From Chrysomallon squamiferum (lineage: Eukaryota; Mollusca; Gastropoda; Neomphalida; Peltospiridae): 64,000 bases of DNA. The stretch covers positions 7,725,922 to 7,789,921 of the forward strand of contig CM022677.1 in NCBI GenBank assembly GCA_012295275.1, written 5' to 3'. Positions within the stretch are counted from its first letter, which is position 1. Each line of letters opens with the position of its first letter. The translations under genes and the position numbers were made by a program. The notes beneath the pieces are model-generated. The model had not been told where the DNA came from. It did not search any database and saw nothing but the letters and a program-made list of their open reading frames with translations. Positions 1 through 12,164 of this stretch are shown piece after piece.

Positions 1-66
1 ATTTCAGTGATGTAGCAATTACTGAAATAATATATTTTAAAATAAGAATTTTAGTTGTAAACTCAC

Positions 67-2036
67 CCAGACTTCCAAGTCCTGCAGCTCTACAGTTAGC
101 TAACAAAACTCCCATCTCACTCTCCAGCAGAACACACAACTCTTCATACACCTCTATCATCTGATCAGAGTAGTTAATAGCCAACTGCAGCGCTGTGCTG
201 TTAGACTCATACTTCCCCATCAACACCGTCAACCTCTCCAAGTAGGACTTGCTCTCATTCATTGAGGTGGCGATTTTTCTCTGAAGTCTTTCAAACTCAA
301 TTTCAAACTCTTTCACTTTAGTTTAAAATGAGTTAAATTCATATCAGATGTCATGAAAAATATATCAATGATTATTCTGTGTAATTGTTTATGAATCTGT
401 TTATTTTAGTTAATTTGAAACAGAACTGCCCAAGGGCCAAAAAATAAGGTTAAAAATCAGCTATTATAAAAATAATGAGTAATTCTGTGTTATTGTTAAA
501 AATGTATTTATTTTGGCGATTTGATTTTGAATGATTGTAGTTGGGAAACATTTGTAAGTTTAAAAATCAGTTAAATACATATTTAAAATTTGAAAAATAA
601 TGTCAGTCATTCATTTTTCTGTCAGTTTTATTTTTTCTGAGGTAATATGAGTTGGAATTACCACCATAAAAAACCCATTACTAAATTAAAATATCATACT
701 GGAAATTGTGAAAAATATGTCTATTTTTTCCTTCATATTTTTGCCAGTCAAATAACATTTGTGAATTAAAACATCAGTTAAGTTTCTACTGTAAATTATG
801 AAAATACACTGTCAGTATATTCCAATTTAACATTTAAAAGTGTTAAGCATTAGTTATAAATGTGTTAAAATATTATGCTAGTGTGTTTTATGTGGTTATG
901 TAACATTAGCAAGTTGAAACATTTTGTAATTTTCCAATGAAGTTACATTCCAGCACAGGAAACATCACTGTGCATATAAATGATGTTAAATGAGATTTAC
1001 CCCAAGGGAGGTAATTTCAGCAACAAGAATCTGTCTGTCTCCAGCACACAGTTTTAGTTTCTTCAGTTCTGCTATTTTAGCTACAGGAAACTGATCACTG
1101 CCTGCAGTGGTCCTGTGAATTAATAAATAAATAAATAAATAAATAGAATATTACATAAATACTTAAATAATAAATACACTTTTTAATAAATATTTTTAAT
1201 AGGCAAATAAGCAGCAAATGGAAAGAAATGGATGTATAAAGAAAAAATAATATATATGTATATATTATAGTTTTGTATTTTTTCAAATATTATTTATGTA
1301 TATGTATTATACATTTTTTGTATTTTCTCAACATTCCATATATAAAAAAATAACACAACACACACACTGTCTATCTCCACTGATTCCCTTATAGTCACAT
1401 TCAATAAAGATGAGAAACAAAATAAGAAATGTTTATTTATACCTCTCTTCTGTGTTAGGAGTTACTTTAGTTACTTGGAACATAAATGAATGACAATATA
1501 ACAAATATTTATTTATACCTCTCTCCTGTATTAGGATTCACTTGTGACTTTGTTGGTGTTGATGTGTGATTGTTCATGGGACTAGAAGACAAATCTGTCA
1601 GAGGTAATTTATCATGTAACAAAAATGTAATAATTTTCCTCTAACTTTCAATTTTAACAAAATGTAACAGTTTATTCTGTGTCAACTGTAAGTTTCAACT
1701 GTAACAAAATGTAACAATTTATCCTCAAGCTTTTTCAACTGTAACAAATTAAAACAATTTATCCTGTAAATCATCACCAAGAGTTATTGCCAAACACGTT
1801 ATTTTCTAGTCAGGCTATATTCTTAGAATAACTACATTAAAATGCAGGTGGAGATTTAATTTCAGGCTAATGTGAGGATAAAAAAAAAAAAAAAAAATTA
1901 AAATAAAAAAATCATTTCTTACCTGACATTTAGTTAGTTATTTTTCTAACTGATCACTTTCGGCTGTTACTTGTGCCAACCTGTTGTTCAGCTCGATTAT
2001 CTCCCATTTCAGAGAGGTCAAGGCCGCCTGGTCTTG
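67..2036 (-). CDS. MCC: MCC (colorectal mutant cancer protein) homologue, four exons, partial
   Basis: Four exons are read right to left. Exon 1923-2036 contains LTSLKWEIIELNNRL, matching the N-terminal coiled coil of MCC. Exon 1519-1581 contains TPTKSQVNPNTGE, the counterpart of the MCC STNRPINPSTGE stretch. Exon 1001-1112 contains FPVAKIAELKKLKL. Exon 67 to about 315 contains MGKYESNSTALQLAINYSDQ and ANCRAAGLG, the best conserved MCC block. Donors are GTAAGA, GTATAA, GTAAAT and GTGAGT. Exons 1519-1581 and 1001-1112 join in phase (AG plus G). MCC is a coiled-coil scaffold linked to Wnt signalling and cell polarity. Oddities: exon 1923-2036 has an in-frame TAA six codons before its best donor, though earlier GT sites exist; and much of the MCC middle region is not seen. 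The 3' part lies left of the window. Family identity is firm; integrity is doubtful. Confidence 0.72.
1431..1540 (-). repeat. partial tandem copy of an MCC exon end with its splice donor
   Basis: The segment around 1431-1466 repeats that at about 1505-1540 with few changes. It includes the GAGAG|GTATAA exon end and donor of the 1519-1581 exon. The left copy lacks the rest of the exon, so it is a decoy donor or duplicated exon remnant. Confidence 0.55.
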
Positions 2037-2160
2037 CTGGGAAAGAAAATAAATAATTTTAAATTATTACATTTTGCAACAATTAAAACATGTTATTTTT
2101 TAATTTTTGTGACTCAGTCTGTTTTATCATTCCTAAAGCTAATTAATGAAAAAAATATCG

Positions 2161-2202
<42 letters not shown>

Positions 2203-3429
2203 TCACAAATAGTGATAATAAACTAAATATTTAAAAATAAAATACATACGTACATGTATAAGTTGTTGTTACTGCTCTCGTTACGTTAAAACGCGTGTGA
2301 GTGTGTGAAAGTGATTTATATTGTAAGCTATTTTATAAAACTCAGCTATAAATACTACTTGCTATTATTTGTATTAGTTATTACAACTACTTCTACTACT
2401 TAGATTAAGAATAACTGTAATTAATTATGTACGAGCAGTATCTCAGTAAGCCACAGAACATATAAATAATCAGAATAAAATAAAATGTGAATGCAATTAA
2501 ATAAAACAACAAAAGAACGATCGTCAATATATTGTTATTCATTATTACAAATATTCAGCTAAATTACTCAAAAAAATTAAAGTTGATTCTTGTGACAAGA
2601 TTCGATATCGTAGTGTTTAATAAGTTATTTTCGATTATCTGCCCTTGAAAACTATGTAAAAACGCAGACGACAAAACATTTTAGAATCTAAATTAGAAAC
2701 ATGTACTTCAAACTATATAAAGAAAGAAAGAAAAAAAAAGTACTGTAACATTACAAAGAAATCAACTCTTCATGATTCTTAGAATCTACATTTATTTGCA
2801 AAATCCATAAATAACAAATACCACAAATAACAGCAGAAATCCCGCACCCCGCGAAAACAAAAAATTATATGAGAGTAATCTCCCTTCAGCTACATTTTAT
2901 TTATTTATTTATTTATTTATTTATATATATATTTTTTTTTTCTGTTTGTGGAGTTGACGGTGTATGTCATTGCACACCACAGAAAATCGTTAATAACGAA
3001 ACGTCGTATCTAGCTGTATAAAGAGTAATACATGTAAATGTGTAGGTGTGTTCAAGGAATACCATATTATATACAGTAAACAACATAACGTGTCTATTGA
3101 GATAAAATATAAGCAATACAAATAAATACAGTGGACTGTGAAAACCGGATTCATTGAGACCAGCGTGGTGTGCCGTTTTAGACAGTGCCGATTTAATAAT
3201 ATAAAACTGAAATATTTGTTTTATTATTACAAATGTTAATGGTCTATCAGTTGTCTCTGTCGACTGCGTTTTCTTCATATTCCTCTCCAAACTCCTCTGT
3301 CATGTCCTCCAAGTTTTACATTAATTGGAAAAGCTGATTTCGATAACAGCAGCAGAAGATTTAATTTGTTTGCTACTTTAAGATAATCAATGTACGAAAG
3401 TTTGTTTGTATCGTCAGTCCATTCAGATT

Positions 3430-3471
<42 letters not shown>

Positions 3472-4495
3472 TCATATATTCATGACTTAACCAATACAGT
3501 TTGTATACTTACAACAAACCGGCCATCTGAAATGTTCGAGGATAATTTATTCAATGTACAGCGAAAACTGACATTTATGATAATTCTGTTAAAATAAAAA
3601 TGAATTAGGAAAATACCGAATCAATGTGGTGAATTTTATACATTTTTTTTTTGTTATACATTTTAATTCAGTAAAACAAGCAAAACTATAAGACAGTCTA
3701 TTTTAACTCAGTGAATTAATAAATAATAAGCTGTTTTCTGTGTGTATGTGTATGTATGTGTGTGTGTGTGTGTTCTTCTTTGTTGACCTCAATGTTTAAC
3801 GCATCATATACGTAATGACAATTTACATCTACAATGGACAGCTAATATATATATATATATATATATATATTTTAATTATTACAAGCAGTGTAACCCATTA
3901 TTGACTACTGATAATAAAAATTTGCTGTGCATATCAAAAGAGACTTGTCGACGTTTGGCTGAAATAAGTAGACACTGGTAAATTTAATACTTTAAACATA
4001 CGGACCTATGAAAAATAACTATTTAAAAAAATATATTATAAATATTCACATACAGCATATTTGATTATTTTGTTGTTGATTTTTTTAAAATTATTTTTAG
4101 TAAATAAATAAATTAATTAATTAAACAATCCTTTAAAATATATCTCCTTTTACAAGTTAAAACGATGTTTAATTTTCATCTCAAGAACAAAGAATTAACT
4201 AGTATAACAGATGTTACAATGAGCAAGCATGTTTATATAGGTTTGTTGTTGTATTTTATGTCTAAAGGCAAAGAGTAGCATTTGCAATGATTCTAAGGCC
4301 TTAAAGAAAATCGAGAGACAAGAGGACGTAATTATTATATTTTGAACGAGAGTAATTATTTACACAAACCGGCATCCTTGAAAAATACTGCGGAATTAAC
4401 CAAGAAAGAAAGAAGGGATGAAAAAAAATAATAATAAAAGAAATAAAAATAAAGGAAATCAATAAAATCCAATAACAAATACTTTTACTGTATAT
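2037..4495. other. AT-rich intergenic stretch with microsatellites
   Basis: No convincing gene is visible. It holds (AAT)n at 2159-2205, (TTTA)n near 2896-2925, (AAT)n at 3431-3469, a GT-rich patch near 3740-3772 and (AT)n at 3846-3870. A short acidic minus-strand reading frame near 3249-3302 (MTEEFGEEYEEN) could be a start exon for the MCC-like gene, but no donor follows it. Confidence 0.5.
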
Positions 4496-4508
4496 TTTAT
4501 TATTTATT
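4496..4508 (-). terminator. poly(A) signals for the prolyl 4-hydroxylase gene
   Basis: On the minus strand AATAAA occurs at 4496-4501 and again at 4503-4508, about 115 bases after the shifted-frame stop at 4620-4622. Position and motif fit a cleavage/polyadenylation signal, but the region is so AT-rich that chance matches are common. Confidence 0.4.
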
Positions 4509-4619
4509 TATTATTTTAAATAAATGCCTATGGAAAATGTTTACAAATAACAAATTAATCAATAAGCAAGAAATCTCTTTCTAGGATCTGCTCACATTAA
4601 AAGTTGCATCGTGTTTCAT

Positions 4620-6096
4620 TTATTCTTCTGGATTTGTGGAACATGGTCGCTTGAATACTTGCTCTTTTTCTAGAATCCAGTAAGTTGATACCCATTTAGA
4701 GCCAATAAGAACGGGACAAGCTCCGTGAATTGTCATTTTGTTAGGTGAACCATTCCATAAAATTATACCAAAATATAGCTGCACCTGCTTTAGGTTGTAT
4801 TCTTACAGCAAGATAAGGAAACACTGTTGCACCTCCTTCTACATCACTCATATAGTTTAACCACGTGGCAATTCTGTTTTCACCGGAAGAATATGCTATG
4901 TTGAAATAGTCAGTGTGAGCCGTGAACTGTCCGCCTATTCCATAGTTTGCCACCTGAAGTGGTTCTGAAGCTTTCATTGAAAGACCTGTGATTGCTTCAA
5001 TTCGTTTCTGAATTCTCGCGTCTACTTCTATGAAACCTCTTCCTAGACATGTATGTTTGTTAATTCTTTTCTCAGATTTGATATTTTTTCCACAGTGATT
5101 GATTTCAGATGGTTGTAAAAGTGGCAAAGAAACTGTTTTAATGTCTTCAATTGCAGCATCACTGATAAAATCATGATAGAGAACAATTTTCGGTGAGAAA
5201 TGCAGAATCTCTTCTTTAGCAGGCTTAAGAATTAGAAGCGGATTTTTGTTGTTGTAATGGTAGCGACATTTCAGACGATGTGTCTGTCGTACTTTTATAA
5301 ATTCTTTACCACGACAGAGAGCATCGAAAGTTGTTTTTTCTTTAACTATGACATTTTCTTTTATCTTTTCTGTCCTTGAATACTTTTTCCTTCCGTTCGG
5401 AGCACGTTCTAGTTCAGGAGCTAACATTAACTGTTCATTTGTCAGATTTAAAACTTGCTCTATCTGTCCCGCTAATTCTCTACCGTGTACGTCATGAATG
5501 TTTTCTTTTCTTACTTTCTCAAGACTTGTCTCCATCCAGATATGAACATAGTTGTATTTTTTCATTTTGTAAGCAAGGCGACCTAATTGATAACAGTCTT
5601 CTGCTGATAATCTCTGTATATATCGTTCATATATAAAACCATCTGCTAATCTTGTCGCATTTAATTTGTACGTGTCTTGAAGTCGAAACACAGCTGCAGC
5701 GGCCCCTTCTAAATCTTCGTAACTTGGAAGATGTTCACGAATTTCTTGTAGTTCAGTTAATTCTGTCTGGGACGTAATACTTTCGTGAAGAATAGACTGT
5801 ACATCTCGTTCCCAATCCAAAGTGAAACGTTTAATATATAAAAATGCACCAATCGGGTTGGCTATGTAACGATTTGGGTCTTTTAGTGCGATCGAACAGT
5901 GATGTTTAATTTGATCAGAAATTGTTTTCAACTTTTCCAATTTAGTTTCTTGTTCATGAAAGTGACTGAAATTTCTTAATGCTATTGCCAAGTCTCTTCC
6001 TGCTAGTACAGAGCTGTACAGATGTGATACGGACGTAAACAGTTCTGAATTCACAGCTGACAAAAGCAAAACTAAAATAATGTACTGCTGATACAT
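4620..6096 (-). pseudogene. P4HA: prolyl 4-hydroxylase subunit alpha, single exon, frameshifted near the 3' end
   Basis: Prolyl 4-hydroxylase alpha subunits hydroxylate proline in collagen-like chains in the ER lumen, using Fe(II), 2-oxoglutarate and ascorbate. The ATG at 6094-6096 opens a signal peptide (IILVLLLSAVNS) followed by the N-terminal dimerisation domain (RDLAIALRNFSHF, about residues 33-45), the peptide-binding TPR region (DCYQLGRLAYKMKKYNYVHI, about 166-185) and the dioxygenase core. HTDYF at residues 394-398 gives the first iron His and Asp. The frame ends at residue 451 (TAA 4741-4743). A one-base shift restores the expected end: second iron His in KMTIHGACPVLIG (codon 4725-4727), 2-oxoglutarate Lys in SKWV (codon 4695-4697), stop 4620-4622. 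Joined length would be about 490 residues, near normal. No introns are seen. As written, the catalytic site is incomplete: a recent pseudogene, a retrocopy, or a single-base consensus error. Confidence 0.85.
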
Positions 6097-6803
6097 ACTT
6101 GAAGGTATCTGCTAGTGTTATGAATATCTGGTATAAAAGTAGAGTTATGATGAATATAATTCTAAATATATATCAGTTTAAAATATGCAGGTTATTAAAC
6201 TGATGGGGGGGAGGGATAAAATGACACGTTTCATTATTTTATCTTTCATTTCTATTTCATTTTATTCGTTTATTTTATTTATGTTATTATATTTATTTTT
6301 CTTATTTATTGTACATTTGTTTTTATCTCCGAGTTTATGTGTTTGTGTTTTTGTGTACGTGTATGTATGTGTGTGGATGTGTGTGTGTATGAAACACTTT
6401 TTTTTTTATGTTGTTTCTGTTATCCTTTGATTATATGTAACTATCTATTTTTCTATTTGTCTGTCTGTCTTTCTAGCTATATGATGGAAATTACATTAAT
6501 AATTTGATTATGTCAGAATAAAGTAAGATACAGAGGAAAAAACACTCCTCAAGAAGAAATGAAAAATAAACAGTTTTTGGATGTGGATGAGCCTTCAGAA
6601 AGAAAGAACAGAAACAATTCAGGAAAAATCTCGATATGGTGTCTAATTAAATGTCAGTTTTAAGTGACACTAGTTATTAATCTTGTATGCAAACTCTGAA
6701 TATTAGCAGCATTAAGTAAAAAAATAGGGTACAGTAACGTGATTTTAGCAGACATTAAGTAAATAAATACTGTACAGTAACGTCATATTAGCCATTTGTC
6801 TCA

Positions 6804-6856
<53 letters not shown>

Positions 6857-8330
6857 GTTATTGTTATTGTTGTTATTAAAGCTTAAAAAATTCGTATAAA
6901 GAATAAACATAATAAAATGCTCATAAAACTATGAAACAATAACAACAACAACAACAAATAAATATAAAAATAAAAACAGCTTGGGTAAGTAAACATTGAC
7001 TGAAATAGACAATTTATACTTTATCTACCAACACAGTAAACAATTTAATAAACAAGACAGAAACTTTACAAATAAACAGTGGCAATCAAACGTAAATAAA
7101 GAGAAAAGTCCACTGAGGTGTTTACGTAACCGATTTAGAAGAGTTTTAATAAAAAGCTCAGTAACAGAGAGGGTGAGACATTCCACAATGAAAAAATAAA
7201 TCTAGTCTGACGTTGTTAGTCTCTAGGTCAACCAGTCCCTGGCTACCTAGATACATTCCCCAGTATTAGCTCAAAAACAAAATTATAAAACAAATAACAA
7301 AAATATACAAAGCTTTTATAATATTTAAAAGATAAATCGTTTCGAGTAAAGCATCTGTTAACAAGATAGACCTTAAGTGAAAACATTTATTTTAGAAGTA
7401 AGAAAACATGTTGTAGCAACTACTCACTGTGTGTATTCATTACTGATTCACAGGAAGTTATTCGATCAACAGCTGAGCAGTATAGACGTATGTTTAAATG
7501 TCATGAAATGCTTTGTTGTAAAGCGCTGTGGTGATTTAAGTTTGTCTGTATTATTACTATTACTTTATTTGCGATGGCACTAATACTTAAACAAGAGAAC
7601 GTAATAATTTATTTAGAACCAGAGTAAAATCGAACGTTTACAGAACTATCTTCTTAAAAATGAGTCAGTTCGGACGAAAAATATCGCGAATTCTTCTTCT
7701 TTGTATTATTATTATTAGTATTATTATTAGTAGTAGTAGTAGTATTAGTGTTGTTGTTGTTGTTGTTGTATCTTTTCCTTGCTTGTATAAATAAATAAAT
7801 AAAGAAATAAAGAAATAAAAAGAAATTATTAATACATTATATTATTTGCTTTCTAAGAGAGACAGAGACAGAGCCAGAGTATGAGCTGTTATAAATCTAT
7901 AGAAACAAGTCAGTATTCCTGTCTCCCTCTCACTATTTTAAGTTTTGCTCGTTAACATCAGTAATTACTCTTTAAAACAAAATAACAAATATTTAACTTT
8001 TGTAAGGTGTAAATAGTCAATAGAAAATAATAAGATAAAAAATAGAAGAAAAAAGGTAGAAAAGGAAAATAAGGAAAATAAGGTAAAAATAAACATAACA
8101 ATTTAGGTATGATTAAGGTGTTTTACAACAATTTTATTTTGCTTTTATTCAGCATTTGTTGCATTTTAAATGTCTGTATGATAATTTTTGTTTCATTATC
8201 GCAACATTAAATCAGTTTGAACACATCTGGTTGATAATTTAATGCAGCAGCATATCATTTCCTTGCCATACCGGTTTCTATAAATTTCCATATCTATTTT
8301 CCTATTTTTTTTTTTTTCAATCTCTGAATT
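6097..8330. other. AT-rich intergenic stretch
   Basis: No gene is seen. The region has GT-rich patches around 6340-6390, (TTA)n at about 6808-6856, AAC triplets near 6938-6958, and a TTA/TAG/TTG triplet tract at 7705-7770. Short open frames are scattered without splice sites or recognisable motifs. The 150 bases just right of 6096 should hold the hydroxylase promoter; a TATATATTTA word (minus strand, near 6166) is the only candidate. Confidence 0.45.
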
Positions 8331-9945
8331 CATCCAGCATTCTAATTGTCTTTCTGACTCTCTGTCTGTCTGTTCATCTATTCATCTATTCTTCTCTTTC
8401 TGTAAATTTGTAAATTTGTCAACACTGTGGATCTGTTCATCAATCTCTCTGTTAAACTTACAGATATTAAAACCTTCTGTCTGCTTGTCCAGCTATCTGT
8501 CCATATAATCAATCAATCTAGCTATCTATGTGTTTGTTTCTATCCATCTCTCTTTCTCTCTTTCAATCTCTCTTTAGACTGTTCAGTATTTGAACATATT
8601 TGTCACTCTAATCTGTGTCTCTAACTCTCTGAATCTGTTATTCTGTCCATTAACTTTCTCTCGCTGTCTGCATGTTTGTCTGCCTGTTAGTCTAACCAGT
8701 CAGCCTTATTATAACATCTACAATCCATGTAACCATGCTTTTCACTATCTATCTGTCCGCCTATCTGTCTATCTATCAACCTGTCTCTTCATCATTCATC
8801 ATCAGTTCATCTATATAGTGAATATTTCTCTATCATTTGTTTCTCTCTCTGCCTTTACCACTTCTATGTCTCTCTTCTGATAAATGTGTCATTTCTCTGT
8901 CTCTCTACACATACCTGTATCCCAAATCACTCTCTGCCTAAATGTCAATTACCTGTCTGTCTCTCCACCTATCTCTGTCACTTGTCCCTTTCGCTATATC
9001 TCTAATACTTGTCTATATCACTCTCTCTATTTTGTTCTCTCTCTCCACCTATATCTCTATCACTTGCCTCTGTCTCTGTCTACACCTATATCTCTATCAA
9101 TTGTCTCTGTCTCTATCTACACCTATATCTCATCCCATGACTTTCTCTATCTATATCTCTTTATTTATATCTTGATTATTTCTCTCTGTCTCTCTATCTA
9201 TGTCTGTCCCATGACTCAGCCTTCCTACCTATTATCTTCTCTATCATTTGGCTCTGCTTCTCGCTATCTTTACCTCTATCACATCTGTCCCTCTACGTTT
9301 CTATCTATCTCTCTATCTGTATCTTTATCTCGTTCTGTACCTTGATAACGTCTGTCTCTGAACCATATCTCTATCACTTCTCTCTGTCTACAGATATTGC
9401 TATTGCTTGTTTCTGATTCTCTACCAGCATGTCTAGTACTTGTACATCTCTCTACCATTATCTCTATCACTTGCCTTTCTCTCTCTATTTATCATTATCA
9501 TTTGTCTCCATGTCTCAACTTATATCTCTATCAATGCCTAATCATTATCTCTATCATTTGTCTTTCTACCTATATCTCAATGACTTGGCTCCTTCTCTTT
9601 ACCTACATCACTAATACGTGTTTCTGACTCTCTATCTATATCGCATGCCTCGCTGTACCCATATCTCTGTACCCGTGTCTCTTGTCTAACTACATCTGTC
9701 TATCCCATGAATCAGACTATCAATCATTTGTTTGTCTCTACTTACATCTCTATCACTTGTCTCTGTCTCTCTATCTTTATCTCTATCACTTGTCTCTCTA
9801 CCTTTATTTCTATCATCTTTTTTCTCTCTACCTTTATCTGTCATTTTTCCGTGACTCTTTATCTATATTTCTATCATTTGTCTCCTTATCTCTACCAATA
9901 ACTTATCTGTCTGTATACCTGTATCACTATCAATTCTCTTTTGAT
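8330..9945. repeat. 1.6 kb pyrimidine-rich degenerate minisatellite
   Basis: The plus strand is dominated by CTCTCTGTCTAT, CTATATCTCTATCA and CACTTGTCTCTGTCTC words. The tidiest part is about 8884-9945, where a roughly 30-40 base unit with TCTCTATCACTTG recurs many times. Frames through it give Leu/Ser/Tyr-rich peptides that reflect the repeat, not genes. The strand asymmetry (C/T on plus) is sustained over the whole interval. Confidence 0.8.
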
Positions 9946-10395
9946 ATGTGTTCACAAACATAGATTAGAGTTATGTCCCTTACGTGAGATGTGCTCACAG
10001 AGCAAAGTAAAAATTACATCGATTAGAGTTATCTGCCTTCAGTGATATGTGTTCACAAACATAGGTTAGAGTTATGTCCCTTATATGAGATGTACTCACT
10101 AAGCTTTCATACACTAATTATCCGTACGGGATATATGGAACCTCCACAAACGCCGAGATTCGATCCACGATTGTGGAAAAATCACTTTTTTATATATAAA
10201 AAGATCATAAGCCGTGATGTATCACCCGGATGTGGGAGAAGTTTACTCCGCGAAGAAAAAAATATATCGATTAGAGTTATTTCCCTTACGTGAGATGTAC
10301 TCACAAACTTAGGTTAGAGTTATGTCCCTTACGTGAGATGTACTCACTAAGCTTTCATACACTAATTATCCGTACGGGATTAATGGAACCTCTTA
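9945..10395. repeat. local repeat cluster with GAGTTATNTCCCTTA / GTGAGATGTACTCAC words
   Basis: Two long related units (about 10022-10146 and 10268-10394) share GAGTTATTTCCCTTACGTG-like starts, GTGAGATGTACTCAC, and TTATCCGTACGGGAT near the end. Shorter copies begin around 9959. Between them sits a unique piece with ATTCGATCC and a small TATATATA palindrome. The two long units lie about 246 bases apart. It is probably a compound mobile-element fragment of unknown type. Confidence 0.7.
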
Positions 10396-10737
10396 AAACG
10401 CAATTCAGCAGTTACCATATATGGTCATATCACATAACCATACACTTCGTGATAATGAAATCTCCCAATAAGAAGTAGTCAGGTTAATAAATCTTGCTAG
10501 CTTTTACTCCACACTAAATACTTTGAAACATTACATAATCTAAGCTTTATAGAATAGGAACCAACGGCTATTATTTCTCTATTCTCGAAATTTCGCAACT
10601 TAAAATGTTGCCATCCTCGACAATGCAGAGAGGGGTAGGTTATAAGGATTACGATGCTGACCAGCTCGTGCCTAGATGAGCGTCTTACAGGAGCAGCATT
10701 TACATCTTGTGATGATGTGTCTCATCAGCTGTCATAT

Positions 10738-10962
10738 TCACATCCCGCTCTGTCTCAATAAAAGGACAACAAGTAAATGATTCTGATTATCGGGGAGATG
10801 TTTACGAGGATTTAAAGCTGGGTTACGGCCATTACGGTGGGATCTATTATCTGTGTCGTCTGTTACAGTAGATGTTACATGTGGTGGCTCAGTAGTAACT
10901 ATATCTTTTGAATCCAAGATCTGTGGACATTTTTCTGAGATGCAATAAGTTACATCTTCTGA
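10738..10962 (-). CDS. possible exon of an unidentified gene
   Basis: On the minus strand an acceptor (ATATTTCAG, ending at 10963) opens about 75 codons to a TGA near 10738. The reading includes EDVTYCISEKCPQ and TSTVTDDTDNRSHRNGRNPA and is far less repetitive than surrounding sequence. The plus strand below it (10600-10740) is also relatively complex. I recognise no family. It could be a terminal exon, or part of a longer exon broken by a frameshift. Confidence 0.3.
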   Translation of the reverse strand, partial: SEDVTYCISEKCPQILDSKDIVTTEPPHVTSTVTDDTDNRSHRNGRNPALNPRKHLPDNQNHLLVVLLLRQSGM

Positions 10963-11558
10963 CTGAAATATTTAAACAGTATTAAAATAACAGTTTTATA
11001 TTACAAACAGATTTCTTAACATGAGACATTATTATGCAGGACTCGAAATGGCCAGTCGCCAGGTCACGAAATGTGACCAAAGTTCCGTTTAGGGAGGTAA
11101 AAATTATTATGGTTAGTCTCCCAAAAAATATTATTTGGGTGACCTGTTTTTTTCTGTAAGTTATGACACAAGAGCCACTATTAATATTTTTTATCGAAAA
11201 TATTTATTTCACATAAAATATCTATTTATAAACGCTAATGTTATAGTGAACATTTCCAACCCGTATGTTAAAGGATTATCGGTTGGTTAACGGAACAAGT
11301 TATCACAGGAGATAACACTAAAAGAAAGTGTTTGCTATTGCTTTTCCTTTTCAACTGCACCTTTAATTGACTAAATTGAAGCCAAGCAACAAATTTAGCG
11401 AACGTTTAGAGCTTTACGTTCAAGAATTATCGGTTGGTTAACGGAACAAGTTATCATGGGAGATAACTCTATAACCTTGTATTAGCTATTGTTTTTCCTT
11501 TTCAATTTCGGTAGGGTTACTTACCCGGAATAAAAAATAAATAAATAAAAATAAAAAT

Positions 11559-11590
<32 letters not shown>

Positions 11591-12160
11591 TGAAAAAATA
11601 CTAAAAGGAAAGACTGAACGCCTTCTTTGTACATCAGCTTGAAAGACAAGTATGGCATTTGTCTGAATTGAAAATGTCAGTAATAGATATTCTTAAGAAT
11701 AAGAAAAAAGTAAGTTCTTCTGAAGTAATATTATTTATTCATGTTAGAGAATTACATTTGGTATACAGACAGATAAATTAAATTTGGAAATCAAAAAATG
11801 TTAAATGTTAAATGAAAATGTAATATATTTTACCTGGATAAACAACAGTCATTAAAATGATTTATATATATATATATTATTTTTCTTCTAGATTAGGACA
11901 GTTATTGCAAATAATTTACAACTGTATCAGTATTATAAGAATTTAGATGTTTTTTGTTTTGCAGCAGAAAAGGATATGGCAGGTCTACAAAGCACTCCAA
12001 TGAACAAAGCAGAGCAACTTGTATGGGTTTTCATTAGGGTTTTTTCTATTTAAGCAGCAGGTCATTTGTGATTTCTCCTTCATTTTTATAGAGTACGTTT
12101 GAATGTGTTTGTGTTTGTTAGGGGGGTTATGGGTGTCTGCTTATATCTTTTATTGTTTTT
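10963..12160. other. intergenic stretch with a direct repeat
   Basis: No gene is seen. A block of about 90 bases beginning TTATCGGTTGGTTAACGGAA at 11276 recurs at 11427 (period 151), both followed by GGAGATAAC. A-rich simple sequence lies at 11525-11600. Confidence 0.55.
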
Positions 12161-12164
12161 TTAC

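Noticed and set aside
8427-9963. Several overlapping plus-strand open frames of Leu/Ser/Tyr/His
   Set aside because: All follow from CTCTAT-type pyrimidine repeats; overlapping frames are equally open.
10140-10170. tRNA-like B-box (ATTCGATCC) suggesting a SINE
   Set aside because: No matching A-box, no tRNA fold and no poly(A)/TSD; kept only as part of the local repeat cluster.
9945-10395. Hammerhead ribozyme-like words in the repeat cluster
   Set aside because: The required CTGATGA and GAAAC core elements could not be placed with pairing stems.
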